A program made the position numbers and the translations under genes. The notes below the pieces were generated by a model that worked only from the letters and a program-made list of their open reading frames with translations, did no database searches and was not told the origin of the DNA. A stretch of DNA of 64,000 nucleotides, taken from the NCBI RefSeq assembly GCF_001375535.1, contig NZ_LN831197.1:1617622-1681621 (forward strand), in the 5' to 3' direction. Below, piece by piece: positions 16,402 through 25,102 of the stretch. The DNA comes from Bacillus niameyensis (GTDB lineage Bacteria; Bacillota; Bacilli; Bacillales; Bacillaceae_C). The number at the start of each line of letters is the position of its first letter. The stretch's first letter is position 1.

Positions 16402-17520
16402 TCAATCTGTCAACAATTCTTCACTATCTCTATCAAAGAATAGTGCTTTGTCCATATCGACAGCTACTCTTACTTTTGCACCCTCGTCATAGCGGGCCCT
16501 TGGATGAGCACGTACTATAAAGGACTCTTTCCCATGAGAATCGAGATGATAATAGTGATCAGATCCAATAAACTCATTAAATTGTAAAAATGCCTCAATA
16601 GTTGCATGTGGATAAGTTTCGAATAATTCCTTTTCGAAGCCCATATGCTCTGGTCTTATTCCCATCACAACCTCATAATCATGTAGACGTTTATTCCTCA
16701 TCATGTTTGCCTGTTGGTCTGTAAGACGTAAGTTAAACGCTTTCGTGAAAAACCGAATATGACCATCAATTTCTCGTATAGTCCCTTTAAAGAAATTCAT
16801 AGGCTGATTTCCGATGAATTTTGCAACGAACATATTTGTCGGCCTATTATAGATCTCTTCTGGAGAATCAACTTGCTGAATAATACCTCTATTCATTACA
16901 ACTATCCGATCTCCCATTGTCATCGCTTCAATTTGGTCATGAGTTACATAAATAGTTGTTACACCCATTGACCTATGCAACCTTATAATTTCTGCCCTCA
17001 TTTGTACACGTAATTTTGCATCTAGATTGGATAATGGTTCATCCATCAAAAACGCTTGAGGCTGTCTAACGATGGCTCTTCCTAAAGCTACCCGTTGTCT
17101 TTGACCACCACTCAGTTCTCTCGGTTTTCTATCGAGAAAAGCGCCAATTTCCAACACGCGAGCTGCTCTTTTTACAGCATCTTCAATTTCGTGCTTCGGG
17201 ATTTTTCGTATACGTAAACCAAATGCAATATTTTCGTATACAGTTAAATTAGGATACAAAGCATAGTTTTGGAAAACCATAGATATATCCCGATCTTTAG
17301 GGGGGATGTCATTTACTAAATTATCACCAATATAAATTTCCCCCTTTGAAACATCTTCCAATCCAGCCACCATTCTTAAAGTTGTCGATTTCCCACAACC
17401 TGAAGGTCCCAAGAATACGAGAAATTCCTGGTCATTTATATCCAGGTTAAAATCTTTTACTGCTAACTCCTTAAACTTTCCATACTGCTTAGAGACATTA
17501 TTCAACAAAATCCTTGCCAT
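16402..17520 (-). CDS. msmX: MsmX/UgpC-type sugar ABC transporter ATPase
   Basis: This 372-residue ATPase carries Walker [10 protein letters not shown] (38-46), signature LSGGQ (136-140), Walker [13 protein letters not shown] (155-166) and the switch His in YVTHD. A C-terminal TOBE/MalK-type regulatory region runs from about 235. It matches the multitask ATPases (MsmX, UgpC) that power several CUT1 importers in Bacillus. It is the first gene of the long operon and the only CUT1 ATPase in the window, while three permease pairs are present. I therefore infer that it energises more than one importer. The gene symbol is by family resemblance; the copy could be a dedicated paralogue. Confidence 0.85.
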   Translation of the reverse strand: MARILLNNVSKQYGKFKELAVKDFNLDINDQEFLVFLGPSGCGKSTTLRMVAGLEDVSKGEIYIGDNLVNDIPPKDRDISMVFQNYALYPNLTVYENIAFGLRIRKIPKHEIEDAVKRAARVLEIGAFLDRKPRELSGGQRQRVALGRAIVRQPQAFLMDEPLSNLDAKLRVQMRAEIIRLHRSMGVTTIYVTHDQIEAMTMGDRIVVMNRGIIQQVDSPEEIYNRPTNMFVAKFIGNQPMNFFKGTIREIDGHIRFFTKAFNLRLTDQQANMMRNKRLHDYEVVMGIRPEHMGFEKELFETYPHATIEAFLQFNEFIGSDHYYHLDSHGKESFIVRAHPRARYDEGAKVRVAVDMDKALFFDRDSEELLTD

Positions 17521-17573
17521 TTAGGTCCCTCCTAAGACAAAACGTAACAATTTGTAGTTTGTTTTAACTAAAT

Positions 17574-17617
17574 TTTATATGAGTTTTTGTGAATTTAGTG
17601 TGAAGATTCTACACACT
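17574..17617 (-). promoter_or_regulatory. Candidate promoter and operator of the long transport operon
   Basis: On the minus strand TTCACA (17599-17604) and TATAAA (17574-17579) are spaced by 19 bases. A 6-bp inverted repeat AGTGTG/CACACT (17597-17602 and 17612-17617, spacer 9) overlaps the -35 and could be a regulator site. Both elements are modest matches. Confidence 0.3.
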
Positions 17618-17649
17618 CTGTGTAGCTTTTGACAGCCTTTTACAAAAAA

Positions 17650-17675
17650 AAGAAGAAACACCATAGTTTCTTCTT
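17650..17675 (-). terminator. Rho-independent terminator of the GntR/ABC-2 operon
   Basis: A perfect 10-bp stem (AAGAAGAAAC, loop ACCATA, GTTTCTTCTT) is followed on the minus strand by a run of about eight T. It lies 20 bases past the last gene of the operon. Confidence 0.85.
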
Positions 17676-17696
17676 AAATAGCTGTATGAAATTCCC

Positions 17697-18659
17697 CTAG
17701 TTTGCCACATCACGTTTTGTAAAAAAGACAAAAGCTAGACAAATAAATAACAAGAAATAAATAATCATAACTGTAATGGAAAAGGACATCGTCATTCCTT
17801 CCACTAATGGCGTTCCATCGATATATTGCATTAAATTTGTATTGGCAAACAATGAGTATTTGGGCCATTCAAATTTAGTTGCTAGCAAATTCGTAACAGT
17901 ATCACCTGTCATAAGTAAGAAGATTGAGATTCCGATCGCAAGGCCACTTACTCTGAAAACAGAAGAGATCATGAAAGCCATCGTTGTTAGTAAAAAGACA
18001 CTTAATGAATTTAGTAAGTAGGTTTTTACGAGATAAATAAAAATACTTTGTTCTACTACTTCTCCGTTTGTGTAAGCTAGATGAACATTACTAGCAGGAT
18101 CACCTGTTCCGAAAAAGATAGCCCCTAAAAGCGCAGAACTAATAAATAGAATAGCAAGCATAAAAACAAGAAATACAACAGTTGTAAGATACTTGGCTAA
18201 CAAAATCTTCCAACGTCTGTACGGCTTGATTAATAAGTTCTTAATCGTCCCCTTACTAAATTCATTCGCGACAATCCCCGCTGCAACAACGATTACGAGT
18301 AAACCAACTAAGCTAATCAAACCAGTAGAGTCGTTGACAAATGACCATATTGTATAATCCTGTTCTGGTGGAATATCATGTTCAATCCGATACTCATTTA
18401 TAGCAATTTGCTTTTCTAGAAAACCTGTAAGAGATGGGGCCATCACGATATCATTAGGATTGGACAACGTTTCTCTATCTGATTGGATTTGTGTCTGAAG
18501 CTCTTTTTTCCAATCCGTACTTACTGCCTTATCTTGGGAATTCACGTATTTTGAAATCCCTCCAACTGCTATTACTATAACAATAAGAAAAGCAATCATA
18601 ATATACGTACTAATTTGTTTGAATATCTTAATCCATTCATTTTGTACTAGTCTAAGCAT
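17697..18659 (-). CDS. ABC-2 type transporter permease
   Basis: This 320-residue membrane protein has one N-terminal helix (about 17-36), an extracytoplasmic loop up to about residue 105, and five more helices. It follows the NatB/BcrB style of ABC-2 exporters, with a conserved turn NEFSKGTIKNLLIKPYRR. It overlaps the upstream ATPase gene by 8 bases, so they form one exporter. It is the last gene of a five-gene operon with a GntR regulator. Such systems act in peptide-antibiotic resistance or membrane stress, but the substrate cannot be told here. Confidence 0.88.
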   Translation of the reverse strand: MLRLVQNEWIKIFKQISTYIMIAFLIVIVIAVGGISKYVNSQDKAVSTDWKKELQTQIQSDRETLSNPNDIVMAPSLTGFLEKQIAINEYRIEHDIPPEQDYTIWSFVNDSTGLISLVGLLVIVVAAGIVANEFSKGTIKNLLIKPYRRWKILLAKYLTTVVFLVFMLAILFISSALLGAIFFGTGDPASNVHLAYTNGEVVEQSIFIYLVKTYLLNSLSVFLLTTMAFMISSVFRVSGLAIGISIFLLMTGDTVTNLLATKFEWPKYSLFANTNLMQYIDGTPLVEGMTMSFSITVMIIYFLLFICLAFVFFTKRDVAN

Positions 18660-19572
18660 TAGCTTTCACCGCCCCATTATTTGTAATCTCTAGGAATCGG
18701 TCTTCCAGTGATCTTGATAATTTTTTCATTTCATAGATTAGCAGATCATGGTGAACGAGATAATTAATGACTTCGGGAACTTCCTCTTTATCTAGCATCA
18801 ATTCGAGTTCATTCGACCTGATATTTATTTGATAACCTTGCTTTTTTAATAACTGAAGTGCCTTTTTAGGATTATCAACGATACAGCTGTATGTTCTTTT
18901 CATAACTTCAGTGTCTTCTTGAACATATTGGACATTAATCAATTTTCCCTTTTGGATAATCGCTATTCGATCACACATCATTTCCATCTCAGAAAGTAAG
19001 TGACTTGAAACGATAATGGAAAGATTTTTCTCACGAGCAAGACTTCTTAAATAGTCACGGATTTCTCTAATACCTGCTGGATCAAGTCCATTTGTTGGTT
19101 CATCTAGAATTAACACTTTAGGATTATGCAAAAGACTTTGCGCAATCCCTAGCCGCTGCCTCATCCCCAATGAATACGTCTTTACTTTGTCGTGAATTCT
19201 ATCCTTCAAACCAACAAGTTCAACTACTTCATCAATTTTTTCTTTTGTAACACCTTGTATTAAGCGGGCAGCTTGTAGCAAGTTATGATAGCCACTCATA
19301 TATTTATACATTTCAGGGTTTTCAACAATTGCCCCCACATGTTGGATCGCCTCTTCAAAATCTTTCTTAACATCTTTTCCGCAAATTGTTATTTCGCCTG
19401 AACTCATTCCGATTAGTCCAACGATCATTCGAATAGTAGTTGTTTTCCCGGCACCATTTGGACCAAGAAATCCAAACACTTCCCCTTCTACTATTTCAAA
19501 ACTTAAATCATCTATGATTTTCTTTCCACGAATCACCTTTGAAACATGTTTCAGCTCGACTACGCTTTTCAT
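18652..19572 (-). CDS. ABC transporter ATPase (BcrA/NatA type)
   Basis: This is a 306-residue ATPase. Walker A is GPNGAGKT (37-44), the signature region reads YSLGMRQRLGIA, Walker B is VLILDEPTNGLDP and the switch is SSHLL. An accessory C-terminal domain of about 80 residues is typical of bacitracin-type ATPases. It is coupled to the downstream permease (8-base overlap) and starts 6 bases after the YtrB-like ATPase gene. Together with the permease at 17697-18659 it should form a complete exporter. Confidence 0.92.
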   Translation of the reverse strand: MKSVVELKHVSKVIRGKKIIDDLSFEIVEGEVFGFLGPNGAGKTTTIRMIVGLIGMSSGEITICGKDVKKDFEEAIQHVGAIVENPEMYKYMSGYHNLLQAARLIQGVTKEKIDEVVELVGLKDRIHDKVKTYSLGMRQRLGIAQSLLHNPKVLILDEPTNGLDPAGIREIRDYLRSLAREKNLSIIVSSHLLSEMEMMCDRIAIIQKGKLINVQYVQEDTEVMKRTYSCIVDNPKKALQLLKKQGYQINIRSNELELMLDKEEVPEVINYLVHHDLLIYEMKKLSRSLEDRFLEITNNGAVKANA

Positions 19573-19578
19573 CGTAGA

Positions 19579-20283
19579 TCACTCTCCTCTCTCTTGCATT
19601 ATTGACTTAAACCATTCTAGTACTGAATAGCCATATTCTGCTCGAAGATCCTCCACCTGTTCATGCCCAATGATTTCTCCATTATGAATAGCCAAAACCT
19701 CATCCATAATTGATTCAATTTCATCGATTTCATGGGTAGCAATGATTACCAGTTGTTTACTAAGGTCAATATACGTTAATAAACTTTTTACAATTGAATC
19801 TCGTACCATTGCATCCAGGCCGGAAAATGGCTCATCAAGCAAAATAATCGGAGTATCTCTTGCCAATGTAAGGACTAATTTTACTCTTCCACGATTTCCC
19901 TTTGACAACTGGCGAATTTTTTTCTTCGGATCCAGCTTCATATCTTTTAATAAATGAGCAGCTTTGGCGGAGTCAAAGTCAGGAAATTGCGAATCATAGA
20001 AATCAACCATTTTTCCTACTGTAAAACTTTCGTAAAACATATCTAGTTCGGTCAAATAGGCAACTTCTTGACAGGTTTTTCGAGAAACCTCCTTACCAAG
20101 CACGGTTACTTTACCACTATTTGGGTAAACGAGCCCTGTTATTAACTTTAAAGTAGTTGATTTTCCACTTCCATTTGCCCCTAATAAACCATAAATTTTT
20201 CCGGGCTGAAACTCCATTGTCACGCGATCCAATGCTTTGTCGTCACCATATTTCTTTGTTACTTCATGAAAGCGAATGGCCAT
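19579..20283 (-). CDS. ABC transporter ATPase (YtrB type)
   Basis: This 234-residue ATPase has Walker A GANGSGKST, signature LSKGN (unusual K in place of the second G, as in YtrB-like proteins), Walker B IILLDEPFSGLD and switch ATHE. It overlaps the GntR regulator gene by 20 bases. In B. subtilis, YtrB is encoded beside YtrA in an antibiotic-inducible operon. The permease at 20659-21450 is the likely membrane partner. Confidence 0.88.
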   Translation of the reverse strand: MAIRFHEVTKKYGDDKALDRVTMEFQPGKIYGLLGANGSGKSTTLKLITGLVYPNSGKVTVLGKEVSRKTCQEVAYLTELDMFYESFTVGKMVDFYDSQFPDFDSAKAAHLLKDMKLDPKKKIRQLSKGNRGRVKLVLTLARDTPIILLDEPFSGLDAMVRDSIVKSLLTYIDLSKQLVIIATHEIDEIESIMDEVLAIHNGEIIGHEQVEDLRAEYGYSVLEWFKSIMQERGE

Positions 20284-20653
20284 CTTGGTCCCTCTCCTTC
20301 AAATAGCTTTCAAGTCCTTTCATCATTTGCTCCTTAGAAAAGCCCAATTCCTCCATATTACTTACAAATTGCTCAATGATTTCCCGTTGCATAGAGCGTT
20401 GCAATTCATGCACAATACTTTCGCTTTCAATCACAAACGACCCCTGCCCTCGCTTTGTTTCCACGATACCCATCCTTTCCATTTCTGTATAAGACCGTTG
20501 AATTGTATTTGGATTAACTCCTGATTGAATAGCCATTTCTCTCACAGACGGAAGTTTTTCTCCTGGTTTGATTTCGCCTCTCGCAATCTTTTGGAAAACT
20601 TGATCTACAATCTGTAAATAAATTGGTTTAGATGCCTCAAAATCTTTAGCCAT
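20264..20653 (-). CDS. GntR-family regulator (YtrA subfamily)
   Basis: This 129-residue regulator consists of a winged-helix domain (about 10-75, with KLPSVREMA and NPNTIQRSYTEMERMG) and a short C-terminal dimerisation tail, the YtrA layout. There is no large effector-binding domain. The start follows GGAGGTG. Genes on both sides encode ABC-2 exporters, and the operon promoter carries an inverted repeat (21474-21493), so it probably represses its own operon. Inducers of such regulators are often wall-active peptides. Confidence 0.92.
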   Translation of the reverse strand: MAKDFEASKPIYLQIVDQVFQKIARGEIKPGEKLPSVREMAIQSGVNPNTIQRSYTEMERMGIVETKRGQGSFVIESESIVHELQRSMQREIIEQFVSNMEELGFSKEQMMKGLESYLKERDQDGHSLS

Positions 20654-20658
20654 TTTTG

Positions 20659-21450
20659 CTACACCTCCACCTTTTTATCAAGGAGGCGACTTGATATGAG
20701 AAATAGAGCAATAGCGATAACGGTATATATGCAAATTGCAAGAATCGGAAAAGAGAAATCTCCATCTCGTTTAACAATTTCCCATCCACTTCCTGATACG
20801 TAATCCATCGATGGCACGGTGTTTATTTCAATTGTCAAGCTAGGAAATAAATTGCTTTTCCCTAATATAAAATGAAAGATTGCTTCGATAGTATTAAAGG
20901 AAAACCACATGATCATAATAATCAACCACCGGAAACTCCTTATATGAGGGTATTTCCCCAGGGAGTGATACACAGTCCAATAGAATAGAATCCAGATAGC
21001 TAGATAAACGGCGGTACCGATAATTCCGAGATGGAATAAGAAGATCAAATTAATAGGTAAAAACTTTTCAGACGTCGAAATCACTTCTGCTCGAAGTAAA
21101 TAATTAAGTATGACCACACCGTATATAATTAGGAAAAACTGTGATAGTACTTGCATTAAAAACATAGACGTCAATTTTGCAAGTAATAATTTCGTACTGC
21201 TTTGCGGATTATAGAGCCACATTTGCGATTTACCTTCAATTTTTAGTGCGAATAACATCAAAATTGGCATTAAAACGATTTGAGCGCTTATGGCAAGTAT
21301 ATATATAGGAACTAATGAACTTGGTTCATTGATTCTTTCTACAAGAACGAAACTTGCAATCATCCCCAAAAAAAGAAGAACTAGCCAAACCAAATACCAA
21401 AATCTTGTTATTGCTAGATCTTTTTTGATTAAGCCCCAAAAAGCATGCAT
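20659..21450 (-). CDS. ABC-2 type membrane protein, first gene of the GntR operon
   Basis: This 263-residue protein has about six hydrophobic helices and no signal peptide. It is the likely membrane partner of the YtrB-type ATPase, comparable in position and size to YtrC/YtrD-like proteins. I start it at the ATG of 21448-21450, which has a GGAGG site 8 bases upstream. An upstream TTG at 21465 has no site. It precedes the GntR gene by 5 bases. Confidence 0.82.
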   Translation of the reverse strand: MHAFWGLIKKDLAITRFWYLVWLVLLFLGMIASFVLVERINEPSSLVPIYILAISAQIVLMPILMLFALKIEGKSQMWLYNPQSSTKLLLAKLTSMFLMQVLSQFFLIIYGVVILNYLLRAEVISTSEKFLPINLIFLFHLGIIGTAVYLAIWILFYWTVYHSLGKYPHIRSFRWLIIMIMWFSFNTIEAIFHFILGKSNLFPSLTIEINTVPSMDYVSGSGWEIVKRDGDFSFPILAICIYTVIAIALFLISSRLLDKKVEV

Positions 21451-21473
21451 GAATAGCACCTCCAATGTATCAC

Positions 21474-21493
21474 TGTATTAATCAAATAGTACA
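21474..21493 (-). promoter_or_regulatory. Candidate GntR/YtrA-type operator
   Basis: An imperfect inverted repeat TGTATTA-N6-TAGTACA (6 of 7 positions symmetric) lies over the -10 of the candidate promoter. This is where an autorepressor of the YtrA type would be expected. Confidence 0.45.
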
Positions 21494-21515
21494 CTAACAC
21501 ATTAAGATTTGTCAA
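21486..21515 (-). promoter_or_regulatory. Candidate promoter of the GntR/ABC-2 operon
   Basis: On the minus strand TTGACA (21510-21515) and TACTAT (21486-21491) are spaced by 18 bases. The -35 is a perfect consensus. Confidence 0.55.
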
Positions 21516-21562
21516 TGTGGTTTTCCCAAATAACTTGGACTTTCTTTTTATGAAAATAACTA

Positions 21563-21591
21563 TTGACAATTCCGCTAACAATGTCTACCAT
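21563..21591 (+). promoter_or_regulatory. Candidate promoter of hom-thrC-thrB
   Basis: TTGACA (21563-21568) and TACCAT (21586-21591) are spaced by 17 bases. A transcript would start close to the palindrome at 21594-21609. Confidence 0.55.
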
Positions 21592-21593
21592 AT

Positions 21594-21609
21594 AAATACA
21601 ATTGTATTT
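21594..21609 (+). promoter_or_regulatory. Perfect 16-bp palindrome just downstream of the hom promoter
   Basis: The sequence AAATACAATTGTATTT is fully self-complementary. It sits immediately downstream of the putative -10 and before the ribosome site of hom. It is placed as a repressor operator would be. ThrR is known to repress hom in B. subtilis, but I cannot confirm that this is its site. Confidence 0.45.
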
Positions 21610-21640
21610 TGTAGGTAGACATCGAAAGGGTGAGGCAAAC

Positions 21641-22939
21641 TTGAAAAACTATGTATACATTGGACTACTAGGCCTTGGAACTGTAGGGTCTGGAGTAGTC
21701 CAGCTTATTAATGATCATCAAGAAGAACTTGTTCACCAAGTAGGCTGTAATGTAAAGGTAAAAAGCATACTTGTTCGTGAATTAGAAAAAGAACGTAATA
21801 TCCAAATTGGGGAAACATATTTAACAACAGATCCAAATGAAGTATTGAGAGATCCCGAGATTGATATTATTGTTGAAGTAATCGGTGGAATTGAGGAAAC
21901 AAAAAAATATATTATCGAAGCTTTGGAAGCAAAAAAACATGTTGTCACTGCTAATAAAGATTTAATTGCTCTTTATGGACCTGAACTTCAAAAGATGGCT
22001 TTAGACAATCAATGTGACTTATTTTATGAAGCTAGTGTAGCTGGAGGAATTCCGATCCTTAGAGGATTAGCAGATGGTTTTGTTTCAGACCGCATCCAAA
22101 AATTAATGGGAATTGTTAATGGAACTACAAATTACATTTTGACCAAAATGGATGAAGATGGTTTTTCCTACGAGCAGGCACTAAAGGAAGCTCAAGAACT
22201 TGGCTTCGCCGAATCCGATCCTACTGCTGACGTAGAAGGTCTAGATGCTGCTCGAAAAATGGCAATTTTGGCAAGGTTAGCCTTTTTAACGGAAGTAAAC
22301 TTAGAAGATGTCGAAGTATCAGGTATTAGCAAAGTTGCTGTTGAAGACTTAAATTACGGAAAAAAGCTTGGTTACACGATGAAATTAATCGGTTTAGCCA
22401 ATTTCGAAAATCAACAATTGGAAGTGAGTGTGCAGCCAACTTTCCTTTCAAAAAGCCATCCTTTAGCCTCTGTCAAAAATGAGTACAATGCCATTTATGT
22501 AAACGGAGAGGCTGTAGGAGAAACGATGTTTTACGGCCCTGGAGCAGGTAGCCTGCCAACAGCGACTGCGATCATGTCTGACGTCGTAGCCATCATGAAA
22601 AACATGCGACTCCAAGTCAATGGAAATAGCTTCGTTGGCCCGCGTTTTGAAAGAGTTTTAAAAAGTCCTGACCAACGTTTTGGGCAATACTATTTCCGTT
22701 TACACTTAAAAGATGAAGTTGGGGCATTTTCCAAAATTACAAACTTGTTTAATAAGCTGGATATCAGTTTTGAGAAGATCTTACAAACTCCATTAAGTAA
22801 AGAGGATTTGGCAGAAATTATTATCGTCACGCACAAAGTATCACTAGAACAATTCCAAACTGCCTTAATGGAACTAAGCGACTTACCTGTTATAAAAAAT
22901 GTGATTAGTTATTATCGTGTAGAGGGAGATGGAAAGTAA
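21641..22939 (+). CDS. hom: Homoserine dehydrogenase
   Basis: This 432-residue enzyme converts aspartate semialdehyde to homoserine using NAD(P)H. The Rossmann motif [13 protein letters not shown] opens the protein. The catalytic domain contains [22 protein letters not shown] and the [15 protein letters not shown] block. A C-terminal ACT domain (about 350-430) suggests threonine feedback control. The start is taken as TTG at 21641, which has a GGGTGAGG site 5 bases upstream and gives the N-terminus expected from B. subtilis Hom. Starting at 21602 has no ribosome site. It shares one base with thrC. Confidence 0.96.
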   Translation: MKNYVYIGLLGLGTVGSGVVQLINDHQEELVHQVGCNVKVKSILVRELEKERNIQIGETYLTTDPNEVLRDPEIDIIVEVIGGIEETKKYIIEALEAKKHVVTANKDLIALYGPELQKMALDNQCDLFYEASVAGGIPILRGLADGFVSDRIQKLMGIVNGTTNYILTKMDEDGFSYEQALKEAQELGFAESDPTADVEGLDAARKMAILARLAFLTEVNLEDVEVSGISKVAVEDLNYGKKLGYTMKLIGLANFENQQLEVSVQPTFLSKSHPLASVKNEYNAIYVNGEAVGETMFYGPGAGSLPTATAIMSDVVAIMKNMRLQVNGNSFVGPRFERVLKSPDQRFGQYYFRLHLKDEVGAFSKITNLFNKLDISFEKILQTPLSKEDLAEIIIVTHKVSLEQFQTALMELSDLPVIKNVISYYRVEGDGK

Positions 22940-24003
22940 TGAAATGGCCGGGATTACTTGAAAACTATAAAGAATACTTGCCAGTTACGGATCAAACACC
23001 GGCACTGACACTAAACGAGGGAAACACACCACTCGTTTCTCTTTCAAATTTATCGAAAGAACTTGGAATTGAATTATATGCGAAAATAGAAGGAGCTAAT
23101 CCTACTGGTTCCTTTAAGGACCGCGGAATGGTTATGGCTGTTGCAAAAGCAGTTGAATCTGGAAGTAAATCCATCATTTGTGCATCTACAGGAAATACTT
23201 CCGCTGCTGCAGCTGCTTATGCAGCAAAAGCGGGTATAAAAGCAATTATTGTGATCCCAAAAGGAAAAGTTGCTCTTGGTAAATTAGCTCAAGCTATGAT
23301 GTATGGAGCTGAAATCGTTGAAATTGAAGGTAATTTTGACGAAGCTTTAAAAATGGTTAGAACGATTAGTGAGACTTCTGCTGTTACCCTTGTTAATTCT
23401 GTTAATCCATTCCGATTAGAAGGACAAAAAACAGCTGCGTTTGAAGTATGTGATCAACTTGGCTCTGCACCAGATATTCTTGCCATTCCTGTCGGTAACG
23501 CCGGAAATATTAGTGCCTACTGGAAAGGATTCAAGGAATACAATGAGTTTAAACAAACTGGACTTCCAAAAATGTTTGGCTTTGAAGCTGAAGGAGCTGC
23601 CGCAATCGTTCGCGGAGAACCAATTGATGAACCAGAAACAGTTGCTACTGCAATTAGAATTGGTAACCCTGCTAGTTGGTCTCTCGCCGAAAATGCCCGT
23701 GATGAATCAGGTGGTATGATTCAATCTGTTTCAGATACTGAGATCTTAAATGCATTTAAATTATTGGCAAGAACTGAAGGTGTATTTGCTGAACCAGCAT
23801 CTTGTGCATCAATCGCAGGTGTACTGCAACAATTGGAAAAAGGAAACATTCCTAAAGGAAGTAAAGTAGTTGCAGTTTTAACAGGAAATGGATTGAAGGA
23901 TCCTCAAACCGCCATTTCTGAAATCAATATTGAAACTGTTGTTCTTCCAAATGACGAACAAAAGGTTTTAAATTATATTGAAGGCGTCATTTCAAATGAA
24001 TAA
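22939..24003 (+). CDS. thrC: Threonine synthase
   Basis: This 354-residue PLP enzyme converts phosphohomoserine to threonine. The PLP lysine is Lys60 in GSFKDRG, and the phosphate-binding loop appears near GNAGN and STGNTSA. The length fits the short Bacillus type. Its ATG overlaps the hom stop by one base (TAATG), and its end overlaps thrB by 8 bases, giving the usual hom-thrC-thrB order. Confidence 0.97.
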   Translation: MKWPGLLENYKEYLPVTDQTPALTLNEGNTPLVSLSNLSKELGIELYAKIEGANPTGSFKDRGMVMAVAKAVESGSKSIICASTGNTSAAAAAYAAKAGIKAIIVIPKGKVALGKLAQAMMYGAEIVEIEGNFDEALKMVRTISETSAVTLVNSVNPFRLEGQKTAAFEVCDQLGSAPDILAIPVGNAGNISAYWKGFKEYNEFKQTGLPKMFGFEAEGAAAIVRGEPIDEPETVATAIRIGNPASWSLAENARDESGGMIQSVSDTEILNAFKLLARTEGVFAEPASCASIAGVLQQLEKGNIPKGSKVVAVLTGNGLKDPQTAISEINIETVVLPNDEQKVLNYIEGVISNE

Positions 24004-24913
24004 GTTTACGATTACTGTTCCAGCGAGTAGTGCTAACATCGGCCCAGGTTTTGATTCGGCCGGATTAGCCGTTAATAAATATTTAACGCTGTCAGTAGAA
24101 TACTCAAATGTTTGGGAGTTTGAACATCAGTCTGTCCATCTTCCAGCCAATCCCGATCCAGCCAAACATTTAATTTATCAGGCAGCAAAGGAGACCGCTG
24201 ATACATTTCGCGCACCCCTGCCTCCTTGTAAAGTAGTAGTTGAAAGTGAAATTCCTTTAGCACGGGGTCTTGGCAGCAGTGCTTCAGCGATTGTTGCTGG
24301 TATTGAACTGGCCAATCAACTCTGCCAACTGAGTTTAACTGACCAAGAAAAGCTAAAACAGGCAACAATGATGGAAGGCCATCCGGATAATGTAGCAGCT
24401 GCACTTTTGGGAGGGCTTGTCATCGCCTCACCATTAGCTAGTGGGGAGATCGGAGTTTTCAAAAAAGCAGATCCTCAAGTAGAGTTAGTTGTTTCTATTC
24501 CGGAATTCGAATTAAAAACAGAGGATGCCAGGAAGGTATTGCCGGAACAATTTTCTAGAAACGATGCTGTTGCAGCAAGTGCTGTTGGAAATATCGTATT
24601 TGCTGCACTCGTTTCAGGAAATTATGAACTTGCGGGCAAAATGATGGAAGAGGATCTATTTCACGAACCTTACCGTGCATCGTTAATTCCAAATTATCGC
24701 GAGATTCGTAACGAAGCAAAATCAGCTGGTGCATATGCAACAGTTATTAGCGGAGCAGGTCCGACAATGATTTCACTCGTTCCAAAAGGAAAAGGGTCAC
24801 TCGTTTCTGCAAGTTTACAGAAACGGTTTCCGACTTATAATGTGGAATTGTTAAAAATAGACCCATATGGTCTCCGCGTTAATTTAGATTTATCTTCAAG
24901 GTTAGCGAGATAA
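23996..24913 (+). CDS. thrB: Homoserine kinase
   Basis: This 305-residue GHMP kinase phosphorylates homoserine. The ATP motif [13 protein letters not shown] lies at about 88-100, and the N-terminal [12 protein letters not shown] and C-terminal SGAGPTM motifs are intact. The ATG at 23996 follows a GAAGG site; an in-frame TTG at 23978 is less likely. It is the last gene of the operon, followed by a strong terminator. Confidence 0.96.
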   Translation: MNKFTITVPASSANIGPGFDSAGLAVNKYLTLSVEYSNVWEFEHQSVHLPANPDPAKHLIYQAAKETADTFRAPLPPCKVVVESEIPLARGLGSSASAIVAGIELANQLCQLSLTDQEKLKQATMMEGHPDNVAAALLGGLVIASPLASGEIGVFKKADPQVELVVSIPEFELKTEDARKVLPEQFSRNDAVAASAVGNIVFAALVSGNYELAGKMMEEDLFHEPYRASLIPNYREIRNEAKSAGAYATVISGAGPTMISLVPKGKGSLVSASLQKRFPTYNVELLKIDPYGLRVNLDLSSRLAR

Positions 24914-24922
24914 GCGAAAAAC

Positions 24923-24955
24923 CTGAAAGTGTCCGATGCACTTTCAGTTTTTTTT
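24923..24955 (+). terminator. Terminator of hom-thrC-thrB
   Basis: A perfect 9-bp stem CTGAAAGTG/CACTTTCAG (24923-24931 and 24939-24947) is followed by eight T residues. Confidence 0.9.
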
Positions 24956-24965
24956 AATGTCTAGC

Positions 24966-25089
24966 TGCACCCAGCGACTTGCAAACTTTCAGCTTCTTCC
25001 TACGATAAGTCAACATCGGCTCGTTCCTCGCCGTGTTTCCTTTATCTCGTCAGAGGCTTAAAAAGTTTGTACGTCGCTATGCGGGTGCA
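24966..25089. repeat. REP/MITE-like intergenic element with imperfect terminal inverted repeats
   Basis: The ends are imperfectly complementary. TGCACCCA, GCGAC, TTGC and AAACTTT at the left match AAAGTTT, GTAC, GTCGC and GCGGGTGCA at the right. The interior is GC-richer than the flanks. It resembles the families of intergenic palindromes that begin GTCTAGCT and are scattered in Bacillaceae genomes. Only one copy is in the window. Confidence 0.5.
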
Positions 25090-25102
25090 TTCGCTTTTCT
25101 TA

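Noticed and set aside
24956-25102. Possible small RNA gene or riboswitch between thrB and the lipoprotein gene
   Set aside because: The structure is better explained as a palindromic REP-like element; there is no promoter or downstream gene in the right direction.
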